Source: Rugalucina vietnamica (Eukaryota > Mollusca > Bivalvia > Lucinida > Lucinidae). From it: a stretch of 64,000 nt of DNA. The stretch spans positions 43,059,486-43,123,485 of the forward strand of contig OZ024875.1 of assembly GCA_964017185.1 (NCBI GenBank). Direction: 5' to 3'. Position 1 is the first letter of the stretch, and the number at the start of each line of letters is the position of its first letter. Under the pieces are notes generated by a model that was not told the origin of the DNA, did not search any database, and saw only the letters and a list, made by a program, of their open reading frames with translations. This document shows positions 11,451-24,300 of this stretch, in pieces. The translations under genes and the position numbers were made by a program.

Positions 11451-12790
11451 CAACAGTAAGGTAACAATTACTTTCAGGAATTTGCATGCAGGCATGTAGT
11501 ATCAGGTAAGAGGCCTGCTCTTTCAAAGGTTAAAGGCAGACAATGAAGTCAACTAACATTACTAAAAACAGTTTTCTTTTTGCAAATGAAAACCTTAATC
11601 TGGTAAGAGCATAAATGGTTACCTGTTGCTTCCTGTGACTGTCAGCTGGGCATCCAACCAAAATCATGGGCAGCTTAGTAAGCCTAGGGAGGTGGAAGAA
11701 TGAGTAACACTTTCAAGATAAAGTGAACCAGAGGACCAGTGGTCCTGTAAACGCTCACCTGAGACCTGAGATATATACCAATAAACTTATCTGACTAGAA
11801 TGGTAATATACATGTATATAACCCCAGGGCAAGGTCAGAGCAACCTCTGGAGTCATTTTTTTAAATCATAAAAATTCAGTCCATTTGCCAATTTACTGCA
11901 AGTTTTGTCCTTCAAATGACATTGTAACAATTTTCCCCATTCAAATGCATGGGCGAGCTAAGTTGACCTTATCATAAAATGGGTCAAGGTCATCCAAGGG
12001 TCATGATTTATATAAACTTTGTAGAGCTCCATTGCCTGATGCTTCATACCAAGTTTCAAAATCATAGGCCTTCTGGTTCTGGAGAAGAAGATTTTTAAAG
12101 GTTTTTGTTATTTATAGCCATGGTGGCCATCTTGATCATGTGACCTTGATTATTTATATAAACTTTCATTGAACCTTCCTAACGATTCTCCACATAAAGT
12201 TTGGCTTTGATTGGCCAAGCGGTTTCAGAGCAGATGATGTTTGAATATTATGGTTATGTACATGTATATAGCCCCGAGGTAGGGACAGAAAACCCCCTGG
12301 GGACAATTGTTTTTTCATAAACATAAATATTCTGTCTATTTGCCCATTTCCTGCAAGTTTTGCACTTCAAATCATATTTTAACAATTTTCCCCATTCAAA
12401 TGCATGGGCGGCCTATGTTGACCTTGCCGTAAAATAAGTCAAGATCATCCAAGGGTCATGATTTATACAAACTTTGTAGAGCTCCATTGCCTAATGCTTC
12501 ATGCAAAGTTTCAAAATCATAGGCCTTCTGGTTCTGGAGACGAAGATTTTTAAAGGTTTTTGCTATTGATAGCCATGGTGGCCATCTTGATCATGTGACC
12601 TTGAACATTTATACAAAATTTCATTGCCCCTTCCTAAGGATGCTCCACATAAAGTTTGGCTTTGATTGGCCAAGCGGTTTCAGAGAAGATGTTTGAATAT
12701 TATGGTCATATACATGTATATAGCCCCGGGGCTGGGGCAGACAACCCCCTGGGCACAAAATCTTTTCATAAACATAAATATTCTGTCCAT

Positions 12791-13025
12791 TAATAATAAT
12801 AATAATAATAATCGACTTTATTTAACAAGGGTAAACACATTTAGTACAAACTAATCTTCCATGTGGCCCTCACTAATCTACATGTACAAACATGAAAAAC
12901 AATTACAAATTTACACAAAACTTAACAAATATACATGTATCATATGAAAGAACAATTGAAACAAAATGGAACATTAATGTTACACTCAAACTCACACTCA
13001 CACTACTAAACCTAAACATAAAGTG

Positions 13026-13068
<43 letters not shown>

Positions 13069-15117
13069 GGCATTATATACAGATGAATTTACATGTTATA
13101 TACAACAGAGTACATGAACATTGTTTACTGTTTTAACCACTTTACAAAATTATTATGGAATGAGCTTAATGAGCTTAGATTTTTTAAATTAGTTGGTAAT
13201 GAGTTCCATATTAAAGGTCCTGAATAAATAAAGCTTTGTTTAAATATTTCTTTTTTCGGCCTCGGAGGAATAAAGTAAGAAGACATTGTAGATCTTAAAA
13301 GTGGCATTGTATCATCCAAAATTCGTTGATTAAACATTTCTTGTATATATTTAGGCGTTTCAGATCTGTCAATTTTAAACATGAATTTGGCTTTTCGTAA
13401 AAACAATCTTTCAAAAATTGTAAGAATTTTCATATCTTTTATACTTTGGTCAATATTTTCAATATTATAATCTAATATGATTTTACATGCTAGTTTCTGA
13501 AGACGAAATATTCTACCCAGGTTACTTTGGGAGGTGCCACCCCATACTAAACTACAATAATCTTTATGAGGCTGGATATATGTTTTGTAGAACTGGATTC
13601 TTTGTTCAATATTAAGGTACTCTTTTATTCTTGACAAAAGCCACAAATTAGATGATATTTTCTTGCAAAGTAGATCAACATGACTTGTCCATGATAAATT
13701 ATTATCAATTATTACCCCTAGTATTTTATCTTTGTCTACTGTATTTAAGTTTTCATTGTTAAAAGATAATATCAAATCATTAGTGTTCAAGATGGTTCTT
13801 CTCTGATGAGTTGTAATCAACATTAGTTTAGTCTTTGCAGTATTTATAACCATGCCATTAGCTATGCACCATTTAGACAGGTTGATCAAAGCCAGTTGTA
13901 AATTTCTTTCAATTTCATCCTATGAAATCCCAATTTCATACAACGGTGTGTCATCAGCATACATATCAGTGTGTATTGGCTTTGTATAAAGGGGTAGATC
14001 ATTAATAAATAATAAAAACATAAGGGGGCCCAAGATCGAGACTTGAGGAACCCCGCTAATTATAATTTCATCATCTGAAGATACATTGTTAACACATACT
14101 CTTTGTTTTCGATGTAAAAGATATGAATCAAACCATGACATAGTTTTATCAGATAGCTTATAATGTTTTAGTTTTTGTATTAAAATCTTGTTGTCAACTA
14201 GATCAAAAGCTTTCTTAAAATCAATCATAACTACCCCAATCATAAATCCGTCATTAATTGCATTTAGCCATTTATTAACCATTCCTAGTAACGCTGTTTC
14301 ACATGAAAATGAAGGCCTAAAACCTGACTGTGTACGATGAAGCAAGCTGTGTTTGATAAGAAAATCCATTAAAGAGTCATGTACATGTTTTTCAAGAATT
14401 TTTGATAATATTGGGAGTACAGATATAGGTCTAAAATTATTTACTTCATCTTTAGAGCCACTTTTATGAAGTAGTGTTACTTTTCCAACCTTCCACTTAT
14501 CAGGGAAACAGGAATTTTGAATGCTTAGGTTACAAATGTAAGTGATGCTGTCAGCAATGAAAGGTGCAGCTATTTTGAGTAATCGTGGACCAATCTGATC
14601 ATATCCTGTAGCTTTGGATGTATCAATATTGGATAAAAATTTAAATACTTTATCACGTGATATTTCTGGGATATTAAAATCAATACCATCAGGGACTTTG
14701 CTATCACAGAAATCTTTCAGTTTTTCAAAATTGCAACTTTTTATTGGCCCTTTCAGTTTTGAAGCAATTGATACAACGAAATTATTGAAGTGCGTGGCCA
14801 TTTCAAAATTATCATCAACACAGTTTTCTCCAATCTTTATTGAAGAAATTTTACTGATGTTATTTTTATTTTTGATTCCAATTTCCTTAAATAACTTCCA
14901 TACACTACTAGGATTATTATTATTCTCATTTATTATGGCTGAGTACTGAGCTTTCTTTGATTGCTTTAGAAGTGATGTTACTTTGTTACGCCAAATTTTA
15001 TACTGATTATCATTATTCAGTGATTTGTGCCTGTCTCTGGTTTTTATTGCATCAATTATGTCAGGGGTCATCCACTTAGGTTGCTGTTTATATTTCACTC
15101 TATGTGATTTTAAGTTC
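12791..15117 (-). mobile_element. 5'-truncated non-LTR retrotransposon (LINE)
   Basis: The minus-strand element ends at its 3' side with AATAAAGTCGATT followed by an (ATT)n tail (plus-strand 12791-12812). The 3' untranslated region (about 12813-13124) contains a long T run in element sense (plus-strand A run, about 13028-13065). Upstream it ends abruptly at 15117, inside R1 sequence, and no endonuclease domain is present, so it is 5'-truncated as is usual for target-primed insertion. No clear target duplication beyond CAT could be defined. Confidence 0.9.
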
Positions 15118-15119
15118 AT
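13125..15119 (-). pseudogene. Reverse transcriptase ORF of the LINE, one in-frame stop
   Basis: A minus-strand frame of about 664 codons is open from 15119 to 13125 except for one TAG at 13917-13919. The first 399 residues hold the palm of a non-LTR reverse transcriptase: FRPISVLPILSKILEKHV, GFRPSFSCETALL, motif A with DFKKAFD (near residue 300), motif B GVPQVSILGPL (near 356; the family norm is PQGS, so the Gly is Val here) and motif C YADDT (near 387). After the stop the frame continues with KILGVIIDNNLSW and the thumb-like FYKTYIQPHKDYCSLVWGG. The style is CR1/Jockey-like, but the exact clade needs a tree. The endonuclease is absent, so the copy is dead; the single stop suggests it is fairly young. 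Confidence 0.9.
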
Positions 15120-16639
15120 TTACCCATTTCCTGCAAATTTTGCACTTCAAATCATATTTTATAAAATTTACCCATTCAAATGCATGGGTGACCTATGTTG
15201 ACCTTGCAGTAAAATAGATCAAGGTCATCCCAGGGTCATGATTTATATAAACTTTATAGAACTTCTCTCCCCGATCCTTCATGTCAAGTTTCAAAATCAT
15301 AGGCCCTCTGGTGCTAAAGAACAGGATTTTTGGAGGTTTTTGGTATTTATAGCCATGGCCGCCATCTTGGTCATGTGACCTTGACCATATATAATATACT
15401 TTCATTCCCACTTCCTAACAATGCTCCTCATAAAGTTTGGCTTTGATTGGGCAAGCAGTTTCAGAGAAGAAGATCTTTGAATATCACTGTAATATACATG
15501 TATATTGCCCCGGGGTGGGGGCAGACAGACGCCTGGGGTCCAAATTTTTTCAGAATCATCAATCTTAAGTCCATTTGCCCATTTCCTGCAAGTTTTTTCC
15601 TACAAATGACATTTTAACACTTTTCCCCATTCAAATGCATGAGCAACCTATGTTGACCTTGCCGTAAAATAGGTCAAGGTCATCCCAGGGTCATGATTTA
15701 TATAAATTTTGTAGAGGTCTAGTCACTGATGCTTCACATTAAGTTTCAAAATCATTGGCCTTCTGGTTCTGGAGAAGAAGGTTTTTTAAGGTTTTTTCTA
15801 TTTATAGCCATGGCAGCCATCTTGGTCATGTGACCTTGACCATTTATATAAACTTTGTTTCCCCCTTCCCAAGGATGCTCCATATGAAGTTTGGCTTTGA
15901 TTGGCCTAGCGGTTTCAGGGGAGAAGATGTTTCATTATTATGGAAATATACATGTATATAGCCCCGGGGAAGGGGCAGACAACCCCCCAGGGGCTAAAAT
16001 TTTCCATTAACATTAATCATCTGTCCATTTGCCTATTCCCAGTAAGTTTTACCCATTAAATAGCATTTTACCATTTTTTCCCATTCAAATGCATTGGCAA
16101 CCTAAGTTGACCTTGCCATAAAATAGGTCAAGGTCATCCTAGGGTCATGATTTATAAAAATTATGATAGGCCTGCGTCCCTGATGCTACAAACCAATTTT
16201 CGTGGAAATCGGCCCACTGGTTCTGGAGAAGAAGATTTTTAAAGGTTTTTACTATTTATAGCCATGGCGGCCATCTTGGTCATGTGACCTGGACCATTTA
16301 TATAAACTTTTGTTCCCCCTTCCTAAGGATGCTCCACATGAAGTTTGGCTTTGATTGGCCAAGCAGTTTCAGAGGAGAAGATCTTTGAAATTGTGAACGA
16401 CGGACGGACGGATGCCGGAGCATGGATATACTATCACCTGTGAGCCTTCGGCTCAGGTGAGCTAAAAAATTGTAGTAATGCATGTAATTTCATAACTGTT
16501 TTCTTTGAAGACAAGCTATGTCATATGTTTTTGACACTTGCAACATCTAACTGGCCATAAAAATAGTTTCCTGGAACAGTTAACTGCATAAATCTGCCAT
16601 AATTCAAGAGTTCAGTCAAAGGATAATCAGGAAACATAT

Positions 16640-16849
16640 GAGCCGCCTCGGGGGAAAACCAACCATGTGGTTTCCGAACAGGCCCGACACAAACCGGCCT
16701 GTACAAGCACAGAAAAGAGCTAGAAGCTTTAAATTTCGGACTTAAGTAGAAGAGGAATTGTACTATCCGAGTAGCGAAAACAAAGGCGCTGATCATCTGC
16801 GTCTTTGTTTTCGCCTATGCAGATAGTTGGTTTTCCCATGAGGCGGCTC
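16640..16849 (-). mobile_element. Family A MITE, copy A8, palindrome collapsed
   Basis: Both ends are present with target duplication ATAT (16636-16639, 16850-16853). The central palindrome is deleted: GCGCTGATCA runs directly into TCTGCGTC. Loss of a hairpin centre is typical of replication past a cruciform. Confidence 0.85.
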
Positions 16850-17240
16850 ATATCAGTTCTCTCATAAATGTCTGGGAGTAACATTGGGTATGTCTGTCAG
16901 AGGTGAAACGCCATGAAGAATTTTAATGAATTTTCATGGTTTTTACATCATAAAGGTAAACTATAGTTCAAGAAAATATATTTTGTCTTTGGAAGTGAGA
17001 AATAATGCCATGACTGTCAAACAAGGTGTATTAAAACCATGATTTTTGTAAGCAGCAATTGAAATTCCTCTTAAAAATCAACAAACATAGAAACAAATGT
17101 ACTAAAACTGACAGCAACTGACAAAGCTGTTTCTAAAAGTGAGTGCACCAAGTTCTGATCAACTTCAGCTGCATATGTATTGTTTGCATTGTAAAAGGAG
17201 CAGGAAAAACAGGAACACATTTTGGGGATACAGGCCTTAC

Positions 17241-17307
17241 CTTTTCCAGGCAGTAGTGAGAACCACAAGATCTCAGGTCTCCATTTTGTTCTTGAGAAGA
17301 AATATAC
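17241..17307 (-). CDS. Candidate exon, unidentified minus-strand gene
   Basis: This 67-bp segment has a consensus acceptor (TTATATTTCAG on the minus strand) and a strong donor (AAAAG then GTAAGG). Two frames are open throughout: one gives YISSQEQNGDLRSCGSHYCL plus two residues, the other VYFFSRTKWRPEILWFSLLP plus two. No family is recognised. It could belong to the same minus-strand gene as 43202-43268, but a 26-kb intron would be needed and phase cannot be settled. It may be a chance pairing of splice sites. Confidence 0.35.
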
Positions 17308-17461
17308 CTGAAATATAAAATATAATATGATTGAATTATGAATTTATTTCTAGTGCACAATTACAAAACCTTGTTTTCTGCCTAGAATTTAATATTCTTG
17401 ACCATCAGGGTCCGCTATATAGGTCCCCCCCCCCATCCAAAAATTTGAGATAGAAATACAT

Positions 17462-17667
17462 GAGCCACATCATGAGGAGCCTGCTTTTTGCAGCTGTGCA
17501 GTAACTGGATAGCTGTTCAGTGCCTTTGCTTTTGCTACACGGATATTATCTCTTTCTTTCTAAAAGCCGAAATTTCATGCTCCTAGCTTTCTTCTGTGAC
17601 TGTACAGACAGGTATGAGTCAGGCCTATTTAACAACTCCCAAAACAGGTTTTCTCATGTCCTGGCTC
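17462..17667 (+). mobile_element. Family A MITE, copy A9, degraded
   Basis: Ends GAGCCACATCATGAG and CTCATGTCCTGGCTC are recognisable. The palindrome has decayed (GCAGCTGTGCAGTAACTGG). Confidence 0.7.
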
Positions 17668-17994
17668 AAATCCTTTATCTGACAATGATGCCTACCAATA
17701 AGTTTCGAAATGTGACAAATTTGTAAAAAGCCTTTTTTTTCTCTTAACTTATTAGGCCGAAAATCTCATGCATTTTCTGTTCGCAAATTATTGCTGAAGA
17801 TATACAGACGCAATTATTATTATTCAATATCTCTAACAAAACAGTCTTATAGCCGGTGTTTGTCGCAATGCAATCAGCGCGAACCTGTCAGTGACGTGAC
17901 TTTCTAGGGAAAACTGTAATCAAATTGTTGATTACTTTCTCTGCCCTGTCGCTTTCACTTCAAACTGCGTGGACGTTAACAACCGCATCAATAT

Positions 17995-18228
17995 GAGCCA
18001 CGTTATGAGAAAACCAACAATGTGGTTTCCCATCAGGTTCTACACAAACAGAGCTGTACAAGCACAGAAGATGGCTAGAGGCTGAGAATTTCGGATTTAG
18101 AAAGTAGAGGAATTCTACTATCCGTGCAGCGAAAACAAAGGCGCTGATCAGCTTCGCAGTTACTGCGAAGCTGATCTGCGCCTTTGTTTTCGCATATGCG
18201 AAATGTTTGTTTTCTCATGATCTAGCTC
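17995..18228 (-). mobile_element. Family A MITE, copy A10
   Basis: Full-length, long arm left. The flanks share AATAT (17990-17994, 18229-18233), one base longer than the usual 4-bp duplication. Core CGCAGTTACTGCG. Confidence 0.85.
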
Positions 18229-18420
18229 AATATGCTTTTTTACGGCATAAGAAATTGAATTGCACCTTAAGTAAGAGCACAAGGCATGGTTAGTGCACAG
18301 AGGGTGCATCTTACTTTGTTTTAGTGTTTCTGCTGTGAATGTTGTACTGAAGTTGTGCCTTGTCGCATGACATATAATGCACTATGTACACACTATTTAT
18401 CAAGTACTGCAAATTTACAG

Positions 18421-18933
18421 GCCTAGAAAAATCCACACGTCCGCTCGTATTTACGAGTGAAAGTTCGATACGGGCGAGTAGAAATTTACCCCAGCTCGCC
18501 CGACAGGACGAGTAGCATTTTTGGGACTGACTCGAGGCAGTAAATGTCCGTAAATGCAAAATCAGCTGAAGATTTCGTTTCCAATTGTCAACCGGATGTT
18601 TGCACTACGTCACTAGTCCGCAGTAAATGAAATTCAATAAAATCCGGTACATGGTCCAAATACCGGAAAGCATTGTTCATTTTATTCACTATCGAGACTT
18701 AAGACATCCCGGGTTTTATCTCCATTTGACAATACGGCCTACACCAAAAGTCAAATAATCGAGCATTTCCATTTTGATATCGAAAGTAGACAAAAATGTC
18801 GAAGCAGGGCGATGGTTTTTGTCTCTTTTGAAATCCAGATTTTAAGGACGAGTGCACCACCAGTAAGGACGAGTGAAAATTGTTTACAACTCGCCCCACA
18901 GGACGAGTAGGTCCTCAGAAAAATTTCTAGGTC
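18421..18933. mobile_element. Unclassified TIR repeat with GGACGAGT motifs
   Basis: Starts CCTAGAAAAATCC and ends AAAAATTTCTAGG, a short inverted repeat. The segments next to both ends share CTCGCCC(G/C)ACAGGACGAGTAG, in direct orientation at about 18495-18515 and 18890-18910. Non-coding; superfamily not recognised. Confidence 0.5.
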
Positions 18934-19250
18934 TGCAGACTGCAACGCAATGAATCTATTGCTTGCAGGAAATTCATTGAAAAAAATGAAACAGAAATCT
19001 AGTACTGATGCTCCTAAAAATGAAGCAGACACCCAAATGATAATGATGAACAAATCCATTCCCCTTAAATGGTAAAATGACACTGGACAAAACTGGTGCT
19101 TTCCTAAAGTTAACCCTGCTAGTTATAGTGACCATACAGACAGATGAGCATGAAAGCAATGTCATTAACCCTTCTCTTGCTGAATTCATGATAAATAGGG
19201 CCAGCGTTGGGGGTACCCTTGCTTGGGACTCCATAACTCCAACATAAAAT

Positions 19251-19485
19251 GAGCCGCATCGTGAGAAAACCGGATTTTTGCCTGGGCGAAAACAAAGGCG
19301 CAGATCAGCTTCGCGGTAACCGCGAAGCTGATCAGCGCCTTTGTTTTCGCTACACGGATAGTATATTTCCTCTTCTTCTTAAATCCGAAATTGCAAGCTT
19401 CTAGCTCTTTTCTGAGCTGGTACAGGCCGGTTTGTGTCGGACCTGGTCGGAAACCCTGAAGACCGGTTTTCTCGCGTCGCGGCTC
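19251..19485 (+). mobile_element. Family A MITE, copy A11 (GCATCGTGAG subfamily)
   Basis: Target duplication AAAT (19247-19250, 19486-19489). Core CGCGGTAACCGCG. Right end CGGTTTTCTCGCGTCGCGGC. Confidence 0.88.
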
Positions 19486-19611
19486 AAATGTCGGATCAGG
19501 CTGTAATTTTGACAGTAGACACGCTGGGCAAGCTATAAAGGTGGACTACCCCTCCAAAACTACATAAGTCGCGACCAGCAGGAGAAGGGTTAAAAGAGAA
19601 ATTCTGATGTA

Positions 19612-19800
19612 CAGATCAACACCGCATTATAAAGCGTCTCATTATAGTGCGGTTTTCAATATAACACGGTCATGTCATGGTTCCCAAATTAATTATTTTG
19701 CTATATGCCTATTGTAAATAACCTCATTATGACACGGTTCACCTAAAACATGGTCTGTTTCCATGGACCCCAAAGATAGTGTTATAATGAGGTTGACCTG
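19612..19800 (-). mobile_element. Pogo-like MITE, copy P1
   Basis: About 21-bp terminal inverted repeats (CAGATCAACACCGCATTATA and TATAATGAGGTTGACCTG) flanked by TA. Ends of the CAGTTCAACCTCATTATAA type plus a TA duplication fit Tc1/mariner, pogo-type elements. Three more copies lie in this window. Confidence 0.8.
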
Positions 19801-19997
19801 TACTTGAGAATGTAACACGATGTCTGATTGGATAACGTCAAAAATTGCAAAAATAAATTCTGCAATATACCGTCAGAAACTTAACATCATGAGCACTGTC
19901 GCTTGTGATTGGTTAACGTCGTGCTTATACGTCGCTCGTGACGCTCATGTTTCGTGAAAAACAACTATTTTCGATGTTTATAGCTAAAAAGTACATT

Positions 19998-20163
19998 AGA
20001 CTGGGGAAAACTATATTTGAATTTTTCATTTGTGGTGGTATATCATCACATATAAGGTCGGAAATCACGTTTTATGGCTCTGCTGACGCGTCACAAAATT
20101 TCCGATTGTATATCCGATGATATACCGCCCCAAATGAAAAATTGAATAGTTATCCCCTAGTTC
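19998..20163. repeat. Long imperfect hairpin
   Basis: The left arm contains TTTTTCATTTGTGGTGGTAT and the right arm ATACCGCCCCAAATGAAAAA. The outer parts CTGGGGAAAACTAT and ATAGTTATCCCCTAG also pair. Internal TCGGAAAT and ATTTCCGA extend the stem. Probably a foldback MITE; no copy elsewhere in the window. Confidence 0.6.
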
Positions 20164-20292
20164 TGTACAAATGAATGGCTGATCTACCCCAGAATTAGCT
20201 CTGCAATGTCGTACAAAACAAGCTTTGACATGTTTTCTCATAGCATGTGATGATACCCACCTGAAAGTCTTTGAAGTCTTTGAAGATCATAT

Positions 20293-20527
20293 GAGCCGCG
20301 TCGTGAGAAAACAGGATTATTGCCTATGCAAAAACACAGGCGCAGATCAGCTTCGCAGTAACTGCGAAGCTGATCAGTGCCTGTGTTTTCGCTACAAGTA
20401 TTGTACAATTTCTCTTCTTCTTACATCCGAAATTTCAAGCTTCTATCCTGCTTCTGTGACTGTACAGGTCGGTTTGTGTCAGACCAGGTGGGAAATCCTG
20501 AAGACCGGTTTTCTCGCAACGTGGCTC
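20293..20527 (+). mobile_element. Family A MITE, copy A12
   Basis: Target duplication ATAT (20289-20292, 20528-20531). Core CGCAGTAACTGCG. Right end GGTTTTCTCGCAACGTGGC. Confidence 0.87.
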
Positions 20528-20729
20528 ATATACAGTGTTAAGTGTCTGTTTCACAGCATATCATGCAATGTGTGTAATCAATGTGTAATATCATCACAAA
20601 AACTAATTAGGCTGACAATTTGATGACAACATAGATCTACCGCAGACTTAGCCATTTAATAAGAAAACTTGCTACCCTATCATGTCTGAAAGAAATCAGG
20701 AAGCACAAGTATTGAAGTTAATAGCTAAA

Positions 20730-20892
20730 ACGTTGAGGTATGGGACTTTAAAGTAGAGGGACTGTGCTATCTTTAAAGCAAAAAAACAAACAAAAAAAAA
20801 AAAAGATGCTGATCAGCTGCGCAATTACTGTGCATCTGCTCTGCGTCTTTGTTTTCACATATGCAAAAGTCCTGTTTTTCATGATGCGGCTC
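20730..20892 (-). mobile_element. Family A MITE, copy A13, degraded
   Basis: The right end (TTTTTCATGATGCGGCTC) and a decayed palindrome (GATCAGCTGCGCAATTACTG) remain. The left terminus is not recognisable. Confidence 0.65.
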
Positions 20893-20988
20893 AGCTGATA
20901 ATTAAACAGGTACATCTAAGGTAGACATGTACTAAATTGTCATGAAAGCATCCAGAGAACTTTGTCAAAGTTAAAAATTAACACATAT

Positions 20989-21226
20989 GAGCCGCCTCGT
21001 GGGAAAACCAACAATGTGGTTTCCGACCAGGTCCGACACAAACCGACCTGTACAGCTACAGAAGCAGGCTAGCTAGACGCTTGAAATTTTGGAGTTAAGT
21101 AGAGGAGAAATTGTACTATCCGAGTAGTGAAAACAAAGGCGCTGATCAGCTTCGCGGTTACCGCGAAGCTGATCTGCGCCTTTGTTTTCGCCTAAGCAGA
21201 TTGCTGGTTTTCCCATGAGGTGGCTC
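20989..21226 (-). mobile_element. Family A MITE, copy A14
   Basis: Full-length, long arm left. Flanks do not match (ATAT left, AATT right), unlike most copies. Confidence 0.86.
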
Positions 21227-21349
21227 AATTATGTGTTGCAAGGTACCCAACAACTACCAACAGGATAGAGTAAACCGTTTCAGTACAGTTATTTTATGTC
21301 AAATACAAAGTACCTGTAGCTCATGAAATATCATTCAATTTGCAATTCA

Positions 21350-24300
21350 CACTGTGGCATAACTCGCTAATAAGGATTTCAACATTTCGTGAATTTCGGT
21401 CACAACAATTTCACGAAGGACACAACTTATTCGCGAATTACCTGGATGAAGTTGTACCTGCTATGTTTAAAGCCACGCTTTGAGGTGATTAAGGTGAAAT
21501 CTAAACTGAAATAGTTTCATATGCCTTGGAGAGACATATGGGCGAATGAATATGTACTTTTGATGTTTGGGAAAGCTAATTAAAGATACTCATTCTCATT
21601 TTTCTAACAAAATTAGGTGTTTTCTTAGTTTAATTGCCAATCCAGTAAAAGTGACCTTTTGCACCAAAATTTGGGCATGCTATATATATAAAAGGATACC
21701 TAAAGAACTTCTTGGTATAAATAGATTGAAACTTCTGTAACAATAGAGTCTGTAATACACCGAGAATCCCATGTACCAAATCAGCTAGTGGACACAACTA
21801 TTTCAGGAGTGAGCCATGAGAAAGCTACAAACGTTTCTTGGGTCAGTCATAACTGTTTTTCGAGTCAGTCACAACTGTTTCTTGAGCAATACACGGCATT
21901 CAGCACATAAGTTTCAACATTTGTACACATAAAGCACTGGAGATAGACAGTGGGTACAGTTTGAACCAAAACAGAAAAATATACAGGCATAGTACAAGCC
22001 ATGATCGTGATGAGGACAGAAGATTTATAATTTAAAACCTCACATAGAACACGACATAACCTTGTTTTGACTTACGAATCAACGCAATATCGATTTTTTA
22101 TTGTTAATAAGATCCAAACTCTTTAAAAGGAGTGATTTTTCAAAGGAGGAAATAAAAGTATCAATCAACCTATCTTTTTGGTGCTCACGGTGCGCGCAGT
22201 GCAGATCACTGTTCTTGTGCGGCCTTAACATTGCACTGTACAATCTCCATACAACCGTACGACTTTCGTTTATGTCTGCCGAACTATTTTTTACTTATTT
22301 ATTTTTATTTTTTGCGTTTTAAGGGGCCGTACAACGCGCAGTACAAAGAGCTGAGAGCAGCCTATAATAAATATTATATTGATCACAGCTACGTCTAATC
22401 AACCCACCGTGTTCTTGTCAGCGCACCGACAAATATGTTTCCACGGCGTTTCATTTTTAAGTATGGCCTTCTATGCGACTTTATGGTGATTATCGGCGAT
22501 GTTACTGTGTTACTTTTCAAGTATTGTAACAGGCTTATTTTCGATCGTACTGCGCGCACCTCGGCGTTCCAATTTTCCTATAACGCTACGTATGTGATCG
22601 CCGTAACAATGCCATCCTTATGCGAAAGGGGTTTATATCATTTATAAGCAAACAAACAAACAAACAAACAAACAAACAAAAAAATGAAAAACCAGAGGAC
22701 CAATGGTCCTGATATCGCTCACCTGCGATTTTGTCTTTGATGAATGACCTTTGGCTAAGGCCATGTTGGCCAACATAAAATATAAACTTGACCTCAAATA
22801 CTCACATAATTATTAACACTATAAACTGCCTGTATCTACAAACTTTCAGATCTTTCTGGCAATATTTGACCTTTCTGTTTAAATTAACTGTTTAATAGGT
22901 CAATGTCAACCCAAGGTCATGATTTATATAAACTATGAAGGGCCAGAGCTCCCAATGCTACATACCAAGTTTCATTGAAATCGGTCCACCTATTCCAGAG
23001 AAATTTATTTTTAAAGGATTTTACCAATATATGGGCATGGCGGCCATCTTGGTCATGTGACCTGGAGCATTTATACAAACTTTGGTTCCCCTTCCTAAGG
23101 ATAGCACATATAAAATTTGGCTTTGATTGGTGCAGTGGTTTCTGAGAAAATTGAGTTTTAAATATAATAGGTAAATTAACTTTGGCCAATGTCAAAAGGC
23201 GTCATTGACCTTGAATACACATAGGACTTCATTAACTCAATAAGTTGTATGTATGTACCAACTTTCAGGTCACAAGCCACAAAAAGTTCTGAAAATCCAA
23301 TGTTTTCCACTGAGAAGCCTATGTGACCAATGTTGACTTTGCCATAACATAGGTCAAGGTCAACCCAAGGTCATGATTTATACAAACTATGATGGGCCTG
23401 AGTCCCCGATGCTACATACAAAATTTTATTGAAATCGGTCCAGCAGTTCCAGAGAAAAAAAATTTTAAGTTTTTTACCATATATGGACATGGCAGCCATC
23501 TTGGCCATGTGACCTAAACCATTTATACAAACTTTGATTCCCCCTTCTTAAGGATACCACATATAAAATTTGGCTTTGATTGGTCAAGTGGTTCCTGAGA
23601 AAATTAAGTTTAAAATTTATTATGTAAATGACCTTTGGCCAAGGTCAAGAGATGACCTTGACCTTGAATACTCCTATGACTTCATTTAATCAATAAGTTA
23701 TTTGTATCTACCAACTTTCAGGTCACAGGCCAAAATACTTCCTGAAAAATCAAATGTTTTCACTTTTTTCCATTGAAAAGCCTATGTGACCGAAGTTGAT
23801 CTTGCCGCAAAATAGGTCAAGGTCAACCCAAGGTCATGGTTCATGCAAGTTATGGTGGGCCAGAGTCCTCGATGCTACATACCAAGTTTCATTGAAATCG
23901 GTCCACCGGTTCCTGCGAAGAAGAAGAAGATTTTTAAGGTTTTTACCATATATGATCACGGCGGCCATCTTGTTCATGTGACCTGGATCATTTATATAAA
24001 CTTTAGTTCCCCCTTCCTAAGGATGCTCCACATGAAGTTTGACATTGATTGGACCAGGGCTTTCAGAGGAGAAGAGCTTTGAAAAGTGTAAATCAGAGTT
24101 TTTGCAAATCATTGATCGCGAAACGTTTGTGTCCAACAGTCAATAAGATCAAGAAACAGTTGTAACAGACTCATGAAACAGTTATAGCCTTCTCAAGAAA
24201 TAGTTGTAGCCGCATCAACAAAGGGTAGTCATCTTTTCTTCTTTATTTCATGACTTATGCTTATTATTTTAAGACAGCTTTTGACAGGTGTCTTTGCAAT

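Larger units (their letters stand above)
11724..16466 (+). repeat. R1 element, full length, interrupted by a LINE
   Basis: Begins ACCAGAGGACCAGTGGTCCT and ends with the terminal hairpin and GGCTCAGGTGAGCT at about 16464. It contains about five internal units, each starting near ATATACATGTATATAGCCCC and ending near GGTTTCAGAGAAGA, then a CGGACGGACGGATG tract. The LINE at 12791-15117 splits one unit: the text breaks after CTGTCCAT and resumes with TTACCCATTTCCTGC. Without the LINE the element is about 2.4 kb. It has no conserved reading frame and is probably non-autonomous. Confidence 0.85.

Noticed and set aside
20225..20623. 132-residue plus-strand protein
   Set aside because: Mostly family A copy A12 with flanking AT-rich sequence.
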